Shown here piece after piece: positions 1-8,167 of a stretch of 49,458 nt of DNA. The notes below the pieces were generated by a model. The model had not been told where the DNA came from and did not search any database. It was given only the letters and a program-made list of their open reading frames with translations. Both the position numbers and the translations under genes were made by a program. Source of the stretch: Geobacillus jurassicus NBRC 107829 (lineage in GTDB: Bacteria > Bacillota > Bacilli > Bacillales > Anoxybacillaceae); contig NZ_BCQG01000026.1 in assembly GCF_001544315.1 (NCBI RefSeq), positions 1-49,458 on the forward strand, in the 5' to 3' direction. How positions within the stretch are numbered: position 1 is the first letter of the stretch; each line of letters opens with the position of its first letter.

Positions 1-3
1 CCA

Positions 4-885
4 TTACACGTACGGGAATTCATCCAAAATGTCCGCCGCTTCTTGCACTAGTTTTGCCCCGTGCTGAATGAGCGTATTCGGCCCGGCGGATTCCGCCAAA
101 CCGATCGGGCCGGGGACGGCGAACACTTCCCGCCCTTGCTCAAGCGCATACGCGGCGGTAATGAGCGAACCGCTTTTTCGCTTCGCCTGCACGACAAGCG
201 TGCCGAGCGACAGCCCGCTGATGATGCGATTGCGCGCGGGAAACTGCCATGCCTGTGGGCGCGTTGCCGGCGGATGCTCAGCGATGACCAACTGTTCGTT
301 CATCAGCCGGGTGGCGAACGGTCGATGTTCTTTCGGATAAATGTGGTCCAGCCCACCGGCGATGACGGCGATCGTCGACCCGCCATGCTGGACGGCGAGT
401 TGGTGGGCGCACACGTCAATCCCAAACGCGAGCCCGCTGACGATCGTAAAGCCGGCGGCAACAAGCGGCGGCACCAATTTGTTCAACGCTTCGATTCCTT
501 CCTTCGTCGGCCGCCTCGTGCCAACGATGCTGATCAGTTTCCGCTCCTGAAGCAAAGCGGAGTCCCCCTTTGCATACAGCACCCACGGCGGGGCGTATAT
601 ATATTTAAGCAGCGGTGGATAGTCGGAATCAAATACAGTGATCACACGAATGCACCGGCCCTTATATGTTTTTATCACACGTTGCACATCGATGGAATGC
701 AAATCATGAAAAAAAGCGGTCCATTGAGCGTCGGAAAGCGGAACGAGCGGGCGGAGATCATGAGGAGGCAGAGAAAATGGAGCGGTGAGGGTCGGATCAG
801 CCTTAAGCAAGGAATGAATCGTCTTCCATCCCGCCCCGCGGCAATGATGGAGATGGATAAGTCGGTCGCGGACCGTATCGTACAT
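4..885 (-). CDS. dprA: DNA processing protein DprA (Smf)
   Basis: DprA binds incoming single-stranded DNA in the cytoplasm during natural transformation and loads RecA on it. The 293-residue product has an N-terminal helix-hairpin-helix-like segment (about residues 5-30) and a Rossmann-type DprA core, with SGLAFGID near 150-157 and FPARNRIISGLS near 215-226. The length is normal for Bacillus DprA. I chose the ATG at 885 because AAAGGGGAG lies just upstream; an in-frame ATG 22 codons earlier adds residues not typical of the family. It follows sucD, as in B. subtilis, but behind the sucD terminator and a palindromic element, so it is probably transcribed separately. I see no clear ComK box. Identification is secure. 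Confidence 0.95.
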   Translation of the reverse strand: MYDTVRDRLIHLHHCRGAGWKTIHSLLKADPTLTAPFSLPPHDLRPLVPLSDAQWTAFFHDLHSIDVQRVIKTYKGRCIRVITVFDSDYPPLLKYIYAPPWVLYAKGDSALLQERKLISIVGTRRPTKEGIEALNKLVPPLVAAGFTIVSGLAFGIDVCAHQLAVQHGGSTIAVIAGGLDHIYPKEHRPFATRLMNEQLVIAEHPPATRPQAWQFPARNRIISGLSLGTLVVQAKRKSGSLITAAYALEQGREVFAVPGPIGLAESAGPNTLIQHGAKLVQEAADILDEFPYV

Positions 886-983
886 ACTGCTCCCCTTTCT
901 TTTTTCACCTTCAGCATATGGATCTATAGGTGCAACGAAAACGTTTAACATATCCTTGACGGAAAAGCCGCCTGTCTATTTTT

Positions 984-1111
984 TCGACTGTCGGAGGCAA
1001 GCCGCAGGCTTCCTCGTCACGCCTTGGCGTGACGGAAGATCGAACAGCCACCCGCTTCACAGACCCATACATGGGTCTTTAAGCAGCGTTGTTCGGTCGC
1101 CCGACAGTCGA
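984..1111. repeat. Multi-armed palindromic element, MITE-like or structured RNA
   Basis: This fills most of the 323-bp gap between dprA and sucD, which has no gene. An 11-bp terminal inverted repeat (TCGACTGTCGG at 984-994 and its complement at 1101-1111) encloses three hairpins: 994-1015 (GAGG/AAGCC arms with one bulge), 1015-1034 (9-bp perfect stem) and 1061-1078 (8-bp perfect stem). The last is itself enclosed by GCTT/AAGC (1054-1057, 1081-1084) and CGAACA/TGTTCG (1041-1046, 1090-1095). The layout is a closed multibranch fold. It has no U-tract suited to a terminator on either strand. It could be a small non-autonomous mobile element or a non-coding RNA; the sequence does not decide which. 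Confidence 0.6.
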
Positions 1112-1178
1112 TCCAATTGCTCTGTAAAAGCGGCAAATGGTAAAGCTTCAAATTGCATCTATAGCATGATATGCAACA

Positions 1179-1200
1179 CCCCGCACGAGGACGTGCGGGG
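1179..1200 (-). terminator. Terminator-like hairpin after sucD
   Basis: A perfect 9-bp GC-rich stem (CCCCGCACG and its complement) with a 4-nt loop begins 8 bases after the sucD stop codon. The downstream U-tract is poor, so termination may be incomplete and some read-through to dprA is possible. Confidence 0.65.
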
Positions 1201-1208
1201 CCAAACCA

Positions 1209-2111
1209 TTAGTGCGTTTTGCATTTTTCGTACAAGCCGCGTTCTTTCAGCACAGAAATGAGCGTTTCGCCGATGACGGCCGGCGTTTCCGCCACTTTAA
1301 TGCCGCATTCGGTCATTTTTTTGATTTTCTCTGCGGCCGTGCCTTTGCCGCCGGAAATGATCGCGCCGGCATGGCCCATCCGTTTGCCCGGAGGCGCCGT
1401 TTGCCCGCCGATAAAGCCGACGACCGGTTTCGTCATGTTCGCTTTCACCCATTCGGCCGCTTCTTCTTCCGCCGTGCCGCCGATTTCGCCGATCATAATG
1501 ACCGCGTACGTTTCTTCGTCTTCATTAAACGCCTTCAACACATCGATGAAGTTTGTGCCGTTGACCGGGTCGCCGCCGATGCCGACCGCCGTCGACTGGC
1601 CGATGCCGGCTTGCGTCAGTTGGTGAACGGCTTCGTACGTCAGCGTGCCGGAACGGGAAACAATGCCGACATGTCCTTTTTTATGGATATAGCCCGGCAT
1701 AATGCCGATTTTGCACTCTTCCGGCGTAATGACGCCCGGGCAGTTCGGGCCGATGAGGCGCGTCTTTTTGCCCTCCATGTACCGTTTCACTTTCACCATA
1801 TCAAGCACCGGAATGCCTTCGGTGATGCAAACGACAAGGTCGAGTCCCGCGTCGACCGCTTCCATGATGGCATCCGCAGCGAAGGCCGGCGGAACGTAAA
1901 TGACCGAGGCGTTCGCTCCCGTTCTTTCGACCGCTTCCGAAACAGTGTCAAACACCGGCACGCCTTCGACTTCCGTGCCGCCTTTGCCCGGTGTGACGCC
2001 GCCGACGATGTTCGTCCCGTACTCGATCATCTGCTTTGTATGGAACAGCCCTTGCGAACCGGTAATCCCTTGCACGATCACTTTCGTGTCTTTATTGACA
2101 AAAACGCTCAC
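1209..2111 (-). CDS. sucD: Succinyl-CoA synthetase alpha subunit
   Basis: SucD is the CoA-binding and phospho-histidine subunit of succinyl-CoA ligase, which makes ATP or GTP from succinyl-CoA in the TCA cycle. The 300-residue protein has the N-terminal CoA-binding Rossmann domain (GITGSQG near 15-21), SRSGTLTYE near 152-160, and the active-site loop [10 protein letters not shown] in which His247 is the expected phosphorylated residue. Its start is a GTG at 2111, preceded by GAGGGAGA. It lies 17 nt after the sucC stop, so the two are co-transcribed and the subunits are made together. Length and motifs are complete. Confidence 0.97.
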   Translation of the reverse strand: MSVFVNKDTKVIVQGITGSQGLFHTKQMIEYGTNIVGGVTPGKGGTEVEGVPVFDTVSEAVERTGANASVIYVPPAFAADAIMEAVDAGLDLVVCITEGIPVLDMVKVKRYMEGKKTRLIGPNCPGVITPEECKIGIMPGYIHKKGHVGIVSRSGTLTYEAVHQLTQAGIGQSTAVGIGGDPVNGTNFIDVLKAFNEDEETYAVIMIGEIGGTAEEEAAEWVKANMTKPVVGFIGGQTAPPGKRMGHAGAIISGGKGTAAEKIKKMTECGIKVAETPAVIGETLISVLKERGLYEKCKTH

Positions 2112-2128
2112 GTGTCTCCCTCGCTTTC

Positions 2129-3289
<1,161 letters not shown>

Positions 3290-3321
3290 GCGCCAACCTC
3301 CTATGTATAAAATCAAAAAAG

Positions 3322-3335
3322 TCTTAGCGCTTTCA
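3322..3335 (-). promoter_or_regulatory. Candidate CcpA cre operator of sucCD
   Basis: On the minus strand the 14 bases read TGAAAGCGCTAAGA. This matches the cre consensus TGWAANCGNTNWCA at 13 of 14 positions. It starts directly after the predicted -10 box, covering the transcription start, which is a repressing position. TCA-cycle genes are known CcpA targets in Bacillus; binding here is inferred. Confidence 0.6.
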
Positions 3336-3336
3336 T

Positions 3337-3364
3337 TTTATACCTAACATTTCGCGCTTGTCCA
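3337..3364 (-). promoter_or_regulatory. Sigma-A promoter of sucCD
   Basis: The minus strand carries TGGACA (-35, 3359-3364), a 16-bp spacer and TATAAA (-10, 3337-3342), each one base off consensus, about 50 bp before the sucC start codon. Confidence 0.6.
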
Positions 3365-3387
3365 CCGTTTCGCCGCAAAATTAAGAA

Positions 3388-3420
3388 AGCGGGGAATAGG
3401 AAAATTATCCCTTCCCCGCT
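3388..3420 (-). terminator. Terminator of the rnhB-ylqG-ylqH unit
   Basis: A 9-bp stem AGCGGGGAA/TTCCCCGCT, with the arms swapped on the minus strand, is followed by TTCTTAATTTT. The hairpin spans the ylqH stop codon, so the last codons of ylqH form one arm. Confidence 0.7.
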
Positions 3421-3692
3421 CTTTCTCCTTTCGCTTCCTGATCAAGCTGATACAAAAACACGAACAATTCAGCCACTAAGGCGTACAGCTCCTCCGGGAT
3501 CATTTCGTTGATCTCCACTTTCCCCAGCAGCTCAACAAGCGTCGGATCTTGGCGAATCGGCACGCCGTGCTGCCGGGCGGCGGCGATGATCGCTTCGGCG
3601 ACCTTGCCAACCCCTTTCGCCTTGACGATCGGAGCTGCGTCAAGTGCCGCATCGTAAGACAAGGCGACTGCTTTTTTCCGCTCCTCGTTCAT
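3405..3692 (-). CDS. ylqH: FlhB C-terminal-domain-like protein YlqH
   Basis: The 95-residue protein resembles the cytoplasmic C-terminal part of the flagellar export protein FlhB that follows the NPTH self-cleavage site: KAVALSYDAALDAAPIVKAK, then VAEAIIAAARQHGVPI and IPEELYALVAELFVFLY. It has no membrane segments and no NPTH motif of its own, so it looks like a free-standing FlhB-CC fragment. Family members outside flagellar operons are known as EscU/YscU/FlhB-like proteins of unknown role. The ATG at 3692 overlaps the ylqG stop as ATGA, with GAGGTGG upstream, so translation is coupled to ylqG. The family call is strong; the function is unknown. Confidence 0.88.
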   Translation of the reverse strand: MNEERKKAVALSYDAALDAAPIVKAKGVGKVAEAIIAAARQHGVPIRQDPTLVELLGKVEINEMIPEELYALVAELFVFLYQLDQEAKGERAGKG

Positions 3693-5236
3693 GCTTGGCA
3701 ATCCACCTCGCTGCAACTGTCGGCAAACAGAAAAACGGAAGGCGGAGGAGGGGCGGAACGCGTTGCCTTTACATCAATGCCTGAAAGCGCATAGCCGTGC
3801 GCCTGAAACCGCTCTTTGACAAGCGGAGCCATCCGAGCGGCAGCAACCGCCAACCGCGGATCATCGTGAAAAATGGAGATGTGGACGATCCGTCGTTGCA
3901 CGCGCATATCAACGATCACCTCTCCCAGCTCTTCAAGCGTCAGGCAACAAACAATGCGGTTGTAATCGGCATCAAGCGGCCCGCCTTGTTTCCTCCTTCC
4001 TTGCCAGCACACAGCAAAATCGCTGCTGCGGCCGCCAAGCGGCAATGGAAACGAAATCCATACGTGCTCAATGAGCCCATCGCCGCCAGCAGCGATGGCC
4101 ATGCCATCGAGCTGGTCGAGAATCGCTTCGGCCGCCCTCTTGGCCCCTTCGCTCCCCGATTCATGAAGAAAGCGAAGAAGCAGCCGTTTCAACGACGGGG
4201 CGGAAGGCAAATCCTCGATTTTCCCAACACGGACGAGCGCCGCCTCGTCCTCAAGCCCAAGCCGCACGGCCGCTCGCCTCAGCCAGCAAAACAGCGACAG
4301 CGCCGGATCTCTCGTCGCTCGAGCGGCCGCCCACAACTTCGCTTCCGCGGCGGGCAGCGCTCCGCTTTGATAGGCAGCATCAAGAGCTGCCCACCGTTCC
4401 AAAAACGCCTCCTCGTCCGTCAAGCCGAGCTGCCGAATGATATCGGCAAACCGGCGGCATTGCACCGCCTCCCGAAGCGCCAAGCGGCGGTCCTCCGGCA
4501 ACGGGGCGAGCCCAAGGCGGGCAAGAAGCGCGCGGGCCGTTTCGGCCTCTTCCTCCCCTGACAGCAACAAACGCACGGCCGCCTCGTAAGCGGACAGCGG
4601 CGGTGAAAGAAACTTCTCCATCGCCCGGCTGAGCTCAAGCGCCGCCGGATGGGCGGAAAGGGAGGCAATGGCCGCTTTCAGTTTCCCCAACCCCTCAGCG
4701 AGCGGCACCCCGGTTTTGGCTGCCCATAGCGCGCGAAACACGGCTGAAGAGAACGGCAGCCGGCGGCGAAACAAATGGGCGAGCACGTCTTCGGCCGCGT
4801 CCGGCTGGCCGGTCTCTTTCACCGCTTCAGTCAGTGCGGCAATTTCCTCTTTCGTTGCAGCCGCGCCAGCTTTCAGCGCTTGGCGGAGCACCGGCAGCGC
4901 CGCATCCGGCAGTTTCCACGCTTTTTGCCACCGGCGCACCGCCTCTTCACCTGACGGAGCAGACGCCGGTTCGGAAAGGGGAATGGCTTTCCAATAAATT
5001 GTTCCTTGTCGTTCGTGAATTTCAAACAAATACAAACGTCCGACGGCAAGCGGCGCCTCCAAACGGGCGCGCACAAGCTGTCCGCCAGCGCGGACGAGCG
5101 CCGCCCGCTCCCCGGTTTCCATCTCCTCGACCCGCTCCACTCGGCCGACGACGGCCTGCCCCGGCTGAAACCGCCGGCTGGATGTCGCGTCGCGGACAGC
5201 GGTCGTTGGCATTGTCCGCTCCATGCGCTCGACCAT
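3689..5236 (-). CDS. ylqG: YlqG, FliK-like large protein
   Basis: A 515-residue soluble protein at the ylqG position of B. subtilis, rich in Ala, Leu, Arg and Glu, without signal peptide or membrane segments. An N-terminal beta-rich segment (about 21-85, starting FQPGQAVVGRVERVEEME) and a C-terminal segment (about 432-490, starting LTLEELGEVIVDMRV and ending near GYALSGIDV) resemble the N-terminal and hook-length-control C-terminal domains of FliK proteins. The helical middle has no motif I recognise. It is coupled by a 4-bp overlap to ylqH, which looks like the FlhB domain that FliK touches in flagellar export. The ATG at 5236 has AAGGGATGG upstream. Gene identity rests on position; the FliK relation is my inference. 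Confidence 0.75.
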   Translation of the reverse strand: MVERMERTMPTTAVRDATSSRRFQPGQAVVGRVERVEEMETGERAALVRAGGQLVRARLEAPLAVGRLYLFEIHERQGTIYWKAIPLSEPASAPSGEEAVRRWQKAWKLPDAALPVLRQALKAGAAATKEEIAALTEAVKETGQPDAAEDVLAHLFRRRLPFSSAVFRALWAAKTGVPLAEGLGKLKAAIASLSAHPAALELSRAMEKFLSPPLSAYEAAVRLLLSGEEEAETARALLARLGLAPLPEDRRLALREAVQCRRFADIIRQLGLTDEEAFLERWAALDAAYQSGALPAAEAKLWAAARATRDPALSLFCWLRRAAVRLGLEDEAALVRVGKIEDLPSAPSLKRLLLRFLHESGSEGAKRAAEAILDQLDGMAIAAGGDGLIEHVWISFPLPLGGRSSDFAVCWQGRRKQGGPLDADYNRIVCCLTLEELGEVIVDMRVQRRIVHISIFHDDPRLAVAAARMAPLVKERFQAHGYALSGIDVKATRSAPPPPSVFLFADSCSEVDCQA

Positions 5237-5254
5237 TTCGTCCCATCCCTTCTT

Positions 5255-6037
5255 CTAGAGCTGCTCGCTCGCCTTCAGCACCTCCCTCACCGGTGCGAAC
5301 GAACGACGGTGCTCAGGCGTAACGCCGTAGCGGCGGATCGCCTCGAAATGTTCCGGCGTTCCGTAGCCCATATGGCGCGCGAACCCGTATTGTGGATAGC
5401 GGCGATCCAGTTCTTTCATCCACCGGTCGCGCGTCACTTTGGCGATGACCGACGCAGCGGCGATTGAAGCGCTGTTGGCGTCTCCTTTTATGAGGCGCTG
5501 TTGCGGCAGTGGGCACGGCACCGCCATCGCATCAACAAGCAAATGTTCAGGCGGCGGGGAAAGGGCGTTCACCGCTTTCGCCATCGCTTGCTTTGTCGCC
5601 TCATAAATGTTCCATTCATCGATTTCCGCCGCGCTGACGATGCCGATGCCGATGGCGACGGCGCACGCTTCAATTTGCGCAAACAATACCTCGCGCTTTT
5701 CCGGCGTCAGCCGCTTCGAGTCGTCAAGCCCCGGCAAATAGGCGTCTTTCGGCAAGATGACCGCGGCGGCGACGACCGGGCCGGCCAGCGGGCCGCGCCC
5801 GGCCTCATCAATGCCGGCGATCCGTCTAACGCCAGCGGCGTATAGTTCCCTCTCATAACGCATTAGTTCTTCCCACCGCTGCTCGATGGCGTGCCGGCGC
5901 GCTTTCTGCCTTTCAAAACGGGCAAGAAGCGCCTGCACGCTTTTTCGCTCATCCTGCCGCAGCATCTCCCAGCGCGGGTCGTCCGCGCCAAGCTTCGGAA
6001 GCAGCGCTTCAATGTCTTTCACCGTATACCGCTTCAT
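5255..6037 (-). CDS. rnhB: Ribonuclease HII
   Basis: RNase HII cuts the RNA strand of RNA-DNA hybrids and removes single ribonucleotides from DNA. The 260-residue protein has the signature RIAGIDEAGRGPLAGPVV with acidic residues Asp77 and Glu78, then LLVDAM (Asp169), KGDANSASIAAASVIAKVTR (Asp186) and HMGYGTPEH, which together supply the expected DEDD metal site. A roughly 65-residue N-terminal extension before the core is typical of Bacillus enzymes. The ATG at 6037 follows GGGAGAGG. The stop lies 18 nt before ylqG, so rnhB, ylqG and ylqH form one unit. Confidence 0.97.
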   Translation of the reverse strand: MKRYTVKDIEALLPKLGADDPRWEMLRQDERKSVQALLARFERQKARRHAIEQRWEELMRYERELYAAGVRRIAGIDEAGRGPLAGPVVAAAVILPKDAYLPGLDDSKRLTPEKREVLFAQIEACAVAIGIGIVSAAEIDEWNIYEATKQAMAKAVNALSPPPEHLLVDAMAVPCPLPQQRLIKGDANSASIAAASVIAKVTRDRWMKELDRRYPQYGFARHMGYGTPEHFEAIRRYGVTPEHRRSFAPVREVLKASEQL

Positions 6038-6103
6038 GCTCCTCTCCCTCTTCTACTTATTACTATCGGCTCTGTTTGGCCGACCGTAAAGCACCGCCGG
6101 CAA

Positions 6104-6145
6104 AAAACGCCCGCCGGACGCGCTACGTCCGTGAAGCGGGCGTTT
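6104..6145 (-). terminator. Terminator overlapping the rbgA stop codon
   Basis: On the minus strand AAACGCCCGC pairs with GCGGGCGTTT, followed by six T. An internal ACGGACG/CGTCCG stem extends the hairpin. The rbgA stop codon lies in the loop side, so the gene end and terminator are merged. Confidence 0.8.
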
Positions 6146-6983
6146 CAAAGCTTAAGCGGCCTAATTTTTCCGTGCGGATGTCATACAAAACGATGTCAGC
6201 CACTTTATCGTAGTCAACAGCGCCGCCTGACGTCAAGCAGCCGCGCCGCCTTCCGATGGTGTCAAACAAGGCGACGATGTCATCAGGAATGTCATCAAGG
6301 CCGTAGCGCTCCGCAAGCCGGTTGGGATAGTGAGTCGACAAAAAGCGGAGCGCATAGACGGCGACATCCTGCAAGTTTAAAATTTCGTCCTTAATGGCGC
6401 CGGTCACCGCCAACTTGTAGCCCACGTCCTCATCCTCAAATTTCGGCCATAGGATGCCTGGGGTATCAAGCAGCTCCATTTCTTTGCCCACTTTGATCCA
6501 TTGCTGCGCTTTTGTCACCCCCGGCTTGTCGCCGGTTTTCGCGATATGGCGGCCGGCGAGCCGGTTGATCAGCGTCGACTTGCCGACGTTCGGGATGCCG
6601 ACGATGAGCGCCCGAACCGGGCGCGGGTTTTTAATCCCTTTCGCCCGCATTTTCTCGAATTTGTCTTTCACCATCTCTTTCGCTGCCGCCGCGATTTGCC
6701 GGACTCCTGTTCCGCTTTGAGCATCGATGGGCAAAGCCAGCCGCCCTTGATCGTGGAAATAGCGGATCCACTGTTCGGTCACCGCCTCATCGGCCATATC
6801 AGCCTTATTGAGCAAAATGAGGCGCGGCTTTTGTCCGAGAATCTCGTCGATCATCGGGTTGCGCGAGGACATCGGCACACGGGCGTCAAGCAGCTCAAAC
6901 GCTACGTCGATCAACTTTAATTTTTCTTGCACTTCCCGCTTGGCCTTCGCCATATGGCCGGGGAACCATTGAATCACTGTCAT
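6123..6983 (-). CDS. rbgA: Ribosome biogenesis GTPase RbgA
   Basis: RbgA (YlqF) is a circularly permuted GTPase needed for late maturation of the 50S subunit. In the 286-residue product the G4 motif LLNKADMAD comes before G1 [14 protein letters not shown] and G3 DTPGILWP, the permuted order. The N-terminus [15 protein letters not shown] is the family hallmark. I use the ATG at 6983, 8 nt after GAGGCAGG; a GTG at 6992 and an ATG at 6989 are in frame but too close to that site. It lies 18 nt after the signal peptidase gene and probably shares its transcript. Its position next to rplS, rimM and trmD fits ribosome assembly. Confidence 0.96.
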   Translation of the reverse strand: MTVIQWFPGHMAKAKREVQEKLKLIDVAFELLDARVPMSSRNPMIDEILGQKPRLILLNKADMADEAVTEQWIRYFHDQGRLALPIDAQSGTGVRQIAAAAKEMVKDKFEKMRAKGIKNPRPVRALIVGIPNVGKSTLINRLAGRHIAKTGDKPGVTKAQQWIKVGKEMELLDTPGILWPKFEDEDVGYKLAVTGAIKDEILNLQDVAVYALRFLSTHYPNRLAERYGLDDIPDDIVALFDTIGRRRGCLTSGGAVDYDKVADIVLYDIRTEKLGRLSFETPASRT

Positions 6984-7001
6984 TGGCATCACCTGCCTCG
7001 T

Positions 7002-7556
7002 TTATTTCACAATCCGGGCGTCAGCCAACGGCCAATACACAAGATTCGCCTTGCCAACGACTTTGGACATCGGAATGAAGCCGATATGGCGGCTGTCTTT
7101 GCTGAAACGGCGATTGTCGCCCATGACAAACAAATGCCCCGGCGGCACCGTGCTTCGCCCGGTCAGTTCCTCCAAAGTGAACGATTCCGTCAGTGGACCG
7201 CCGTCGGACAACTGCTTTTTATACTCGTCCAAATACGGCTCTTCATACGGCTTGCCATTGATATAGAGCGTATCATTTTTGTATTCAATTCGGTCGCCCG
7301 GCAGGCCGATGACTCGCTTAATATAGTCTCTCCCTTCTTCGGCGTGAAAAACAATGATATCGAAACGGTGCGGCATGCCGATTTTATACGCCAGTTTATT
7401 GACGATCATCCGCTCATGGTTATGTAATGTCGGCATCATCGAATAACCGTCGACGATGATCGGAGCGAAAATAAAGTAGCGGATGCCCCCGGCGAGCAAG
7501 ACGGCAACGACGATCGCTTTCATCCATTCACGCCATTCGCTTTTTTTCTGTTCCAT
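7002..7556 (-). CDS. Signal peptidase I
   Basis: Type I signal peptidase cleaves signal peptides from exported proteins at the outer face of the membrane. The 184-residue protein has one N-terminal membrane anchor (about 12-31), the Ser box VDGYSMMPTLHN with catalytic Ser39, the Lys box DYIKRVIGLPGD with Lys80, and VMGDNRRFSKDSR near the C-terminus. The size fits the short SipS/SipT class. The ATG at 7556 follows AGGTGGG. Unlike B. subtilis, where rplS is followed directly by rbgA, this genome carries a sip gene between them, as I recall for other Bacillaceae. A second copy elsewhere is likely but not visible here. I leave the symbol blank because the paralogue cannot be assigned. Confidence 0.95.
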   Translation of the reverse strand: MEQKKSEWREWMKAIVVAVLLAGGIRYFIFAPIIVDGYSMMPTLHNHERMIVNKLAYKIGMPHRFDIIVFHAEEGRDYIKRVIGLPGDRIEYKNDTLYINGKPYEEPYLDEYKKQLSDGGPLTESFTLEELTGRSTVPPGHLFVMGDNRRFSKDSRHIGFIPMSKVVGKANLVYWPLADARIVK

Positions 7557-7593
7557 TGTCCACCCACCTAAATCAAAGTTTGCAGTCGTGGAT

Positions 7594-7622
7594 CACTACC
7601 GTAATCATCATTGGCGGTAGTG
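7594..7622. repeat. Palindrome between rplS terminator and sip gene
   Basis: An 8-bp perfect inverted repeat, CACTACCG (7594-7601) and CGGTAGTG (7615-7622), abuts the rplS terminator. A further inverted pair, GTGGATCAC and GTGATCCAC (about 7588-7596 and 7658-7666), encloses both hairpins. It may be an extra RNA stem in the sip leader or 3' end of rplS mRNA. Confidence 0.4.
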
Positions 7623-7652
7623 AAAAAAGGAGCTTGAAAGCAAGCTCCTTTT
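7623..7652 (-). terminator. Terminator of rplS
   Basis: The minus strand has GGAGCTTG, a 4-nt loop and CAAGCTCC followed by six T, starting about 25 bases after the rplS stop. It separates rplS from the sip-rbgA unit. Confidence 0.9.
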
Positions 7653-7675
7653 CCGCTGTGATCCACCGTTGTCCA

Positions 7676-8035
7676 TTATTGCGCTGCGTTCGTATTTTCC
7701 TTGATGCGCGCCGCTTTGCCGCGAAGTTCGCGCAAGTAGTACAATTTCGCGCGGCGGACTTTCCCGCGGCGGATGACTTCCAGCTTGGCGATTTTCGGCG
7801 TATGCACCGGGAATGTGCGCTCAACGCCGACGCCATAGGACACTTTGCGGACCGTGAACGTTTCGCTGATGCCCGCTCCGCGCCGTTTAATGACGACACC
7901 TTCAAACACTTGGATGCGTTCGCGGTTGCCTTCGACGACTTTCACATGAACGCGCACCGTGTCGCCCGGGCGGAAATCCGGCAAATCCGTCCGCAGTTGT
8001 TCTTTCGTAATCTCTTGGATTAAATGATGCATCAT
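7676..8035 (-). CDS. rplS: 50S ribosomal protein L19
   Basis: L19 sits at the 30S-50S interface of the large subunit. The 119-residue sequence is nearly identical to Bacillus L19 through [40 protein letters not shown] and [18 protein letters not shown]. Two adjacent ATG codons (8035 and 8032) both lie within range of AAGGAG; the second gives the start MHHLIQEI I recall for the G. stearothermophilus protein. The gene has its own promoter at the end of trmD, a structured leader that resembles the L19 leader RNA, and its own terminator, so it is probably expressed as a separate, autoregulated unit. Confidence 0.97.
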   Translation of the reverse strand: MMHHLIQEITKEQLRTDLPDFRPGDTVRVHVKVVEGNRERIQVFEGVVIKRRGAGISETFTVRKVSYGVGVERTFPVHTPKIAKLEVIRRGKVRRAKLYYLRELRGKAARIKENTNAAQ

Positions 8036-8129
8036 GATCCACTCCTTCCACAGATGTTCATGCCAATGATCTCTTCATTGCAGCGGAACATCGTTTTCCA
8101 TCCTCAAGCCAATCGCTTAAGGTCACACA
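8036..8129 (-). ncRNA. L19 leader-like cis-regulatory RNA
   Basis: The predicted 5' untranslated region of rplS folds into nested stems: GATGTTC/GAACATC (8053-8059 with 8086-8092) closes a hairpin CAATGA/TCATTG (8064-8069 with 8075-8080). A structured leader ahead of rplS, thought to bind L19 for autoregulation, is an established Rfam family in Bacillales. Position and nested stems support membership; a covariance-model match was not run. Confidence 0.6.
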
Positions 8130-8135
8130 AAAGAC

Positions 8136-8164
8136 ATGATAGCATAAACTGTTGACTCAGGCAA
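8136..8164 (-). promoter_or_regulatory. Sigma-A promoter of rplS
   Basis: The minus strand has TTGCCT (-35, 8159-8164), a 17-bp spacer and TATCAT (-10, 8136-8141), with a TG dinucleotide one base before the -10 box. The extended -10 compensates for the weak -35. It begins just past the trmD stop codon. Confidence 0.6.
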
Positions 8165-8167
8165 TAG

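Noticed and set aside
886-985. ComK box upstream of dprA
   Set aside because: A few A and T runs occur, but no properly spaced AAAA-N5-TTTT pair is present.
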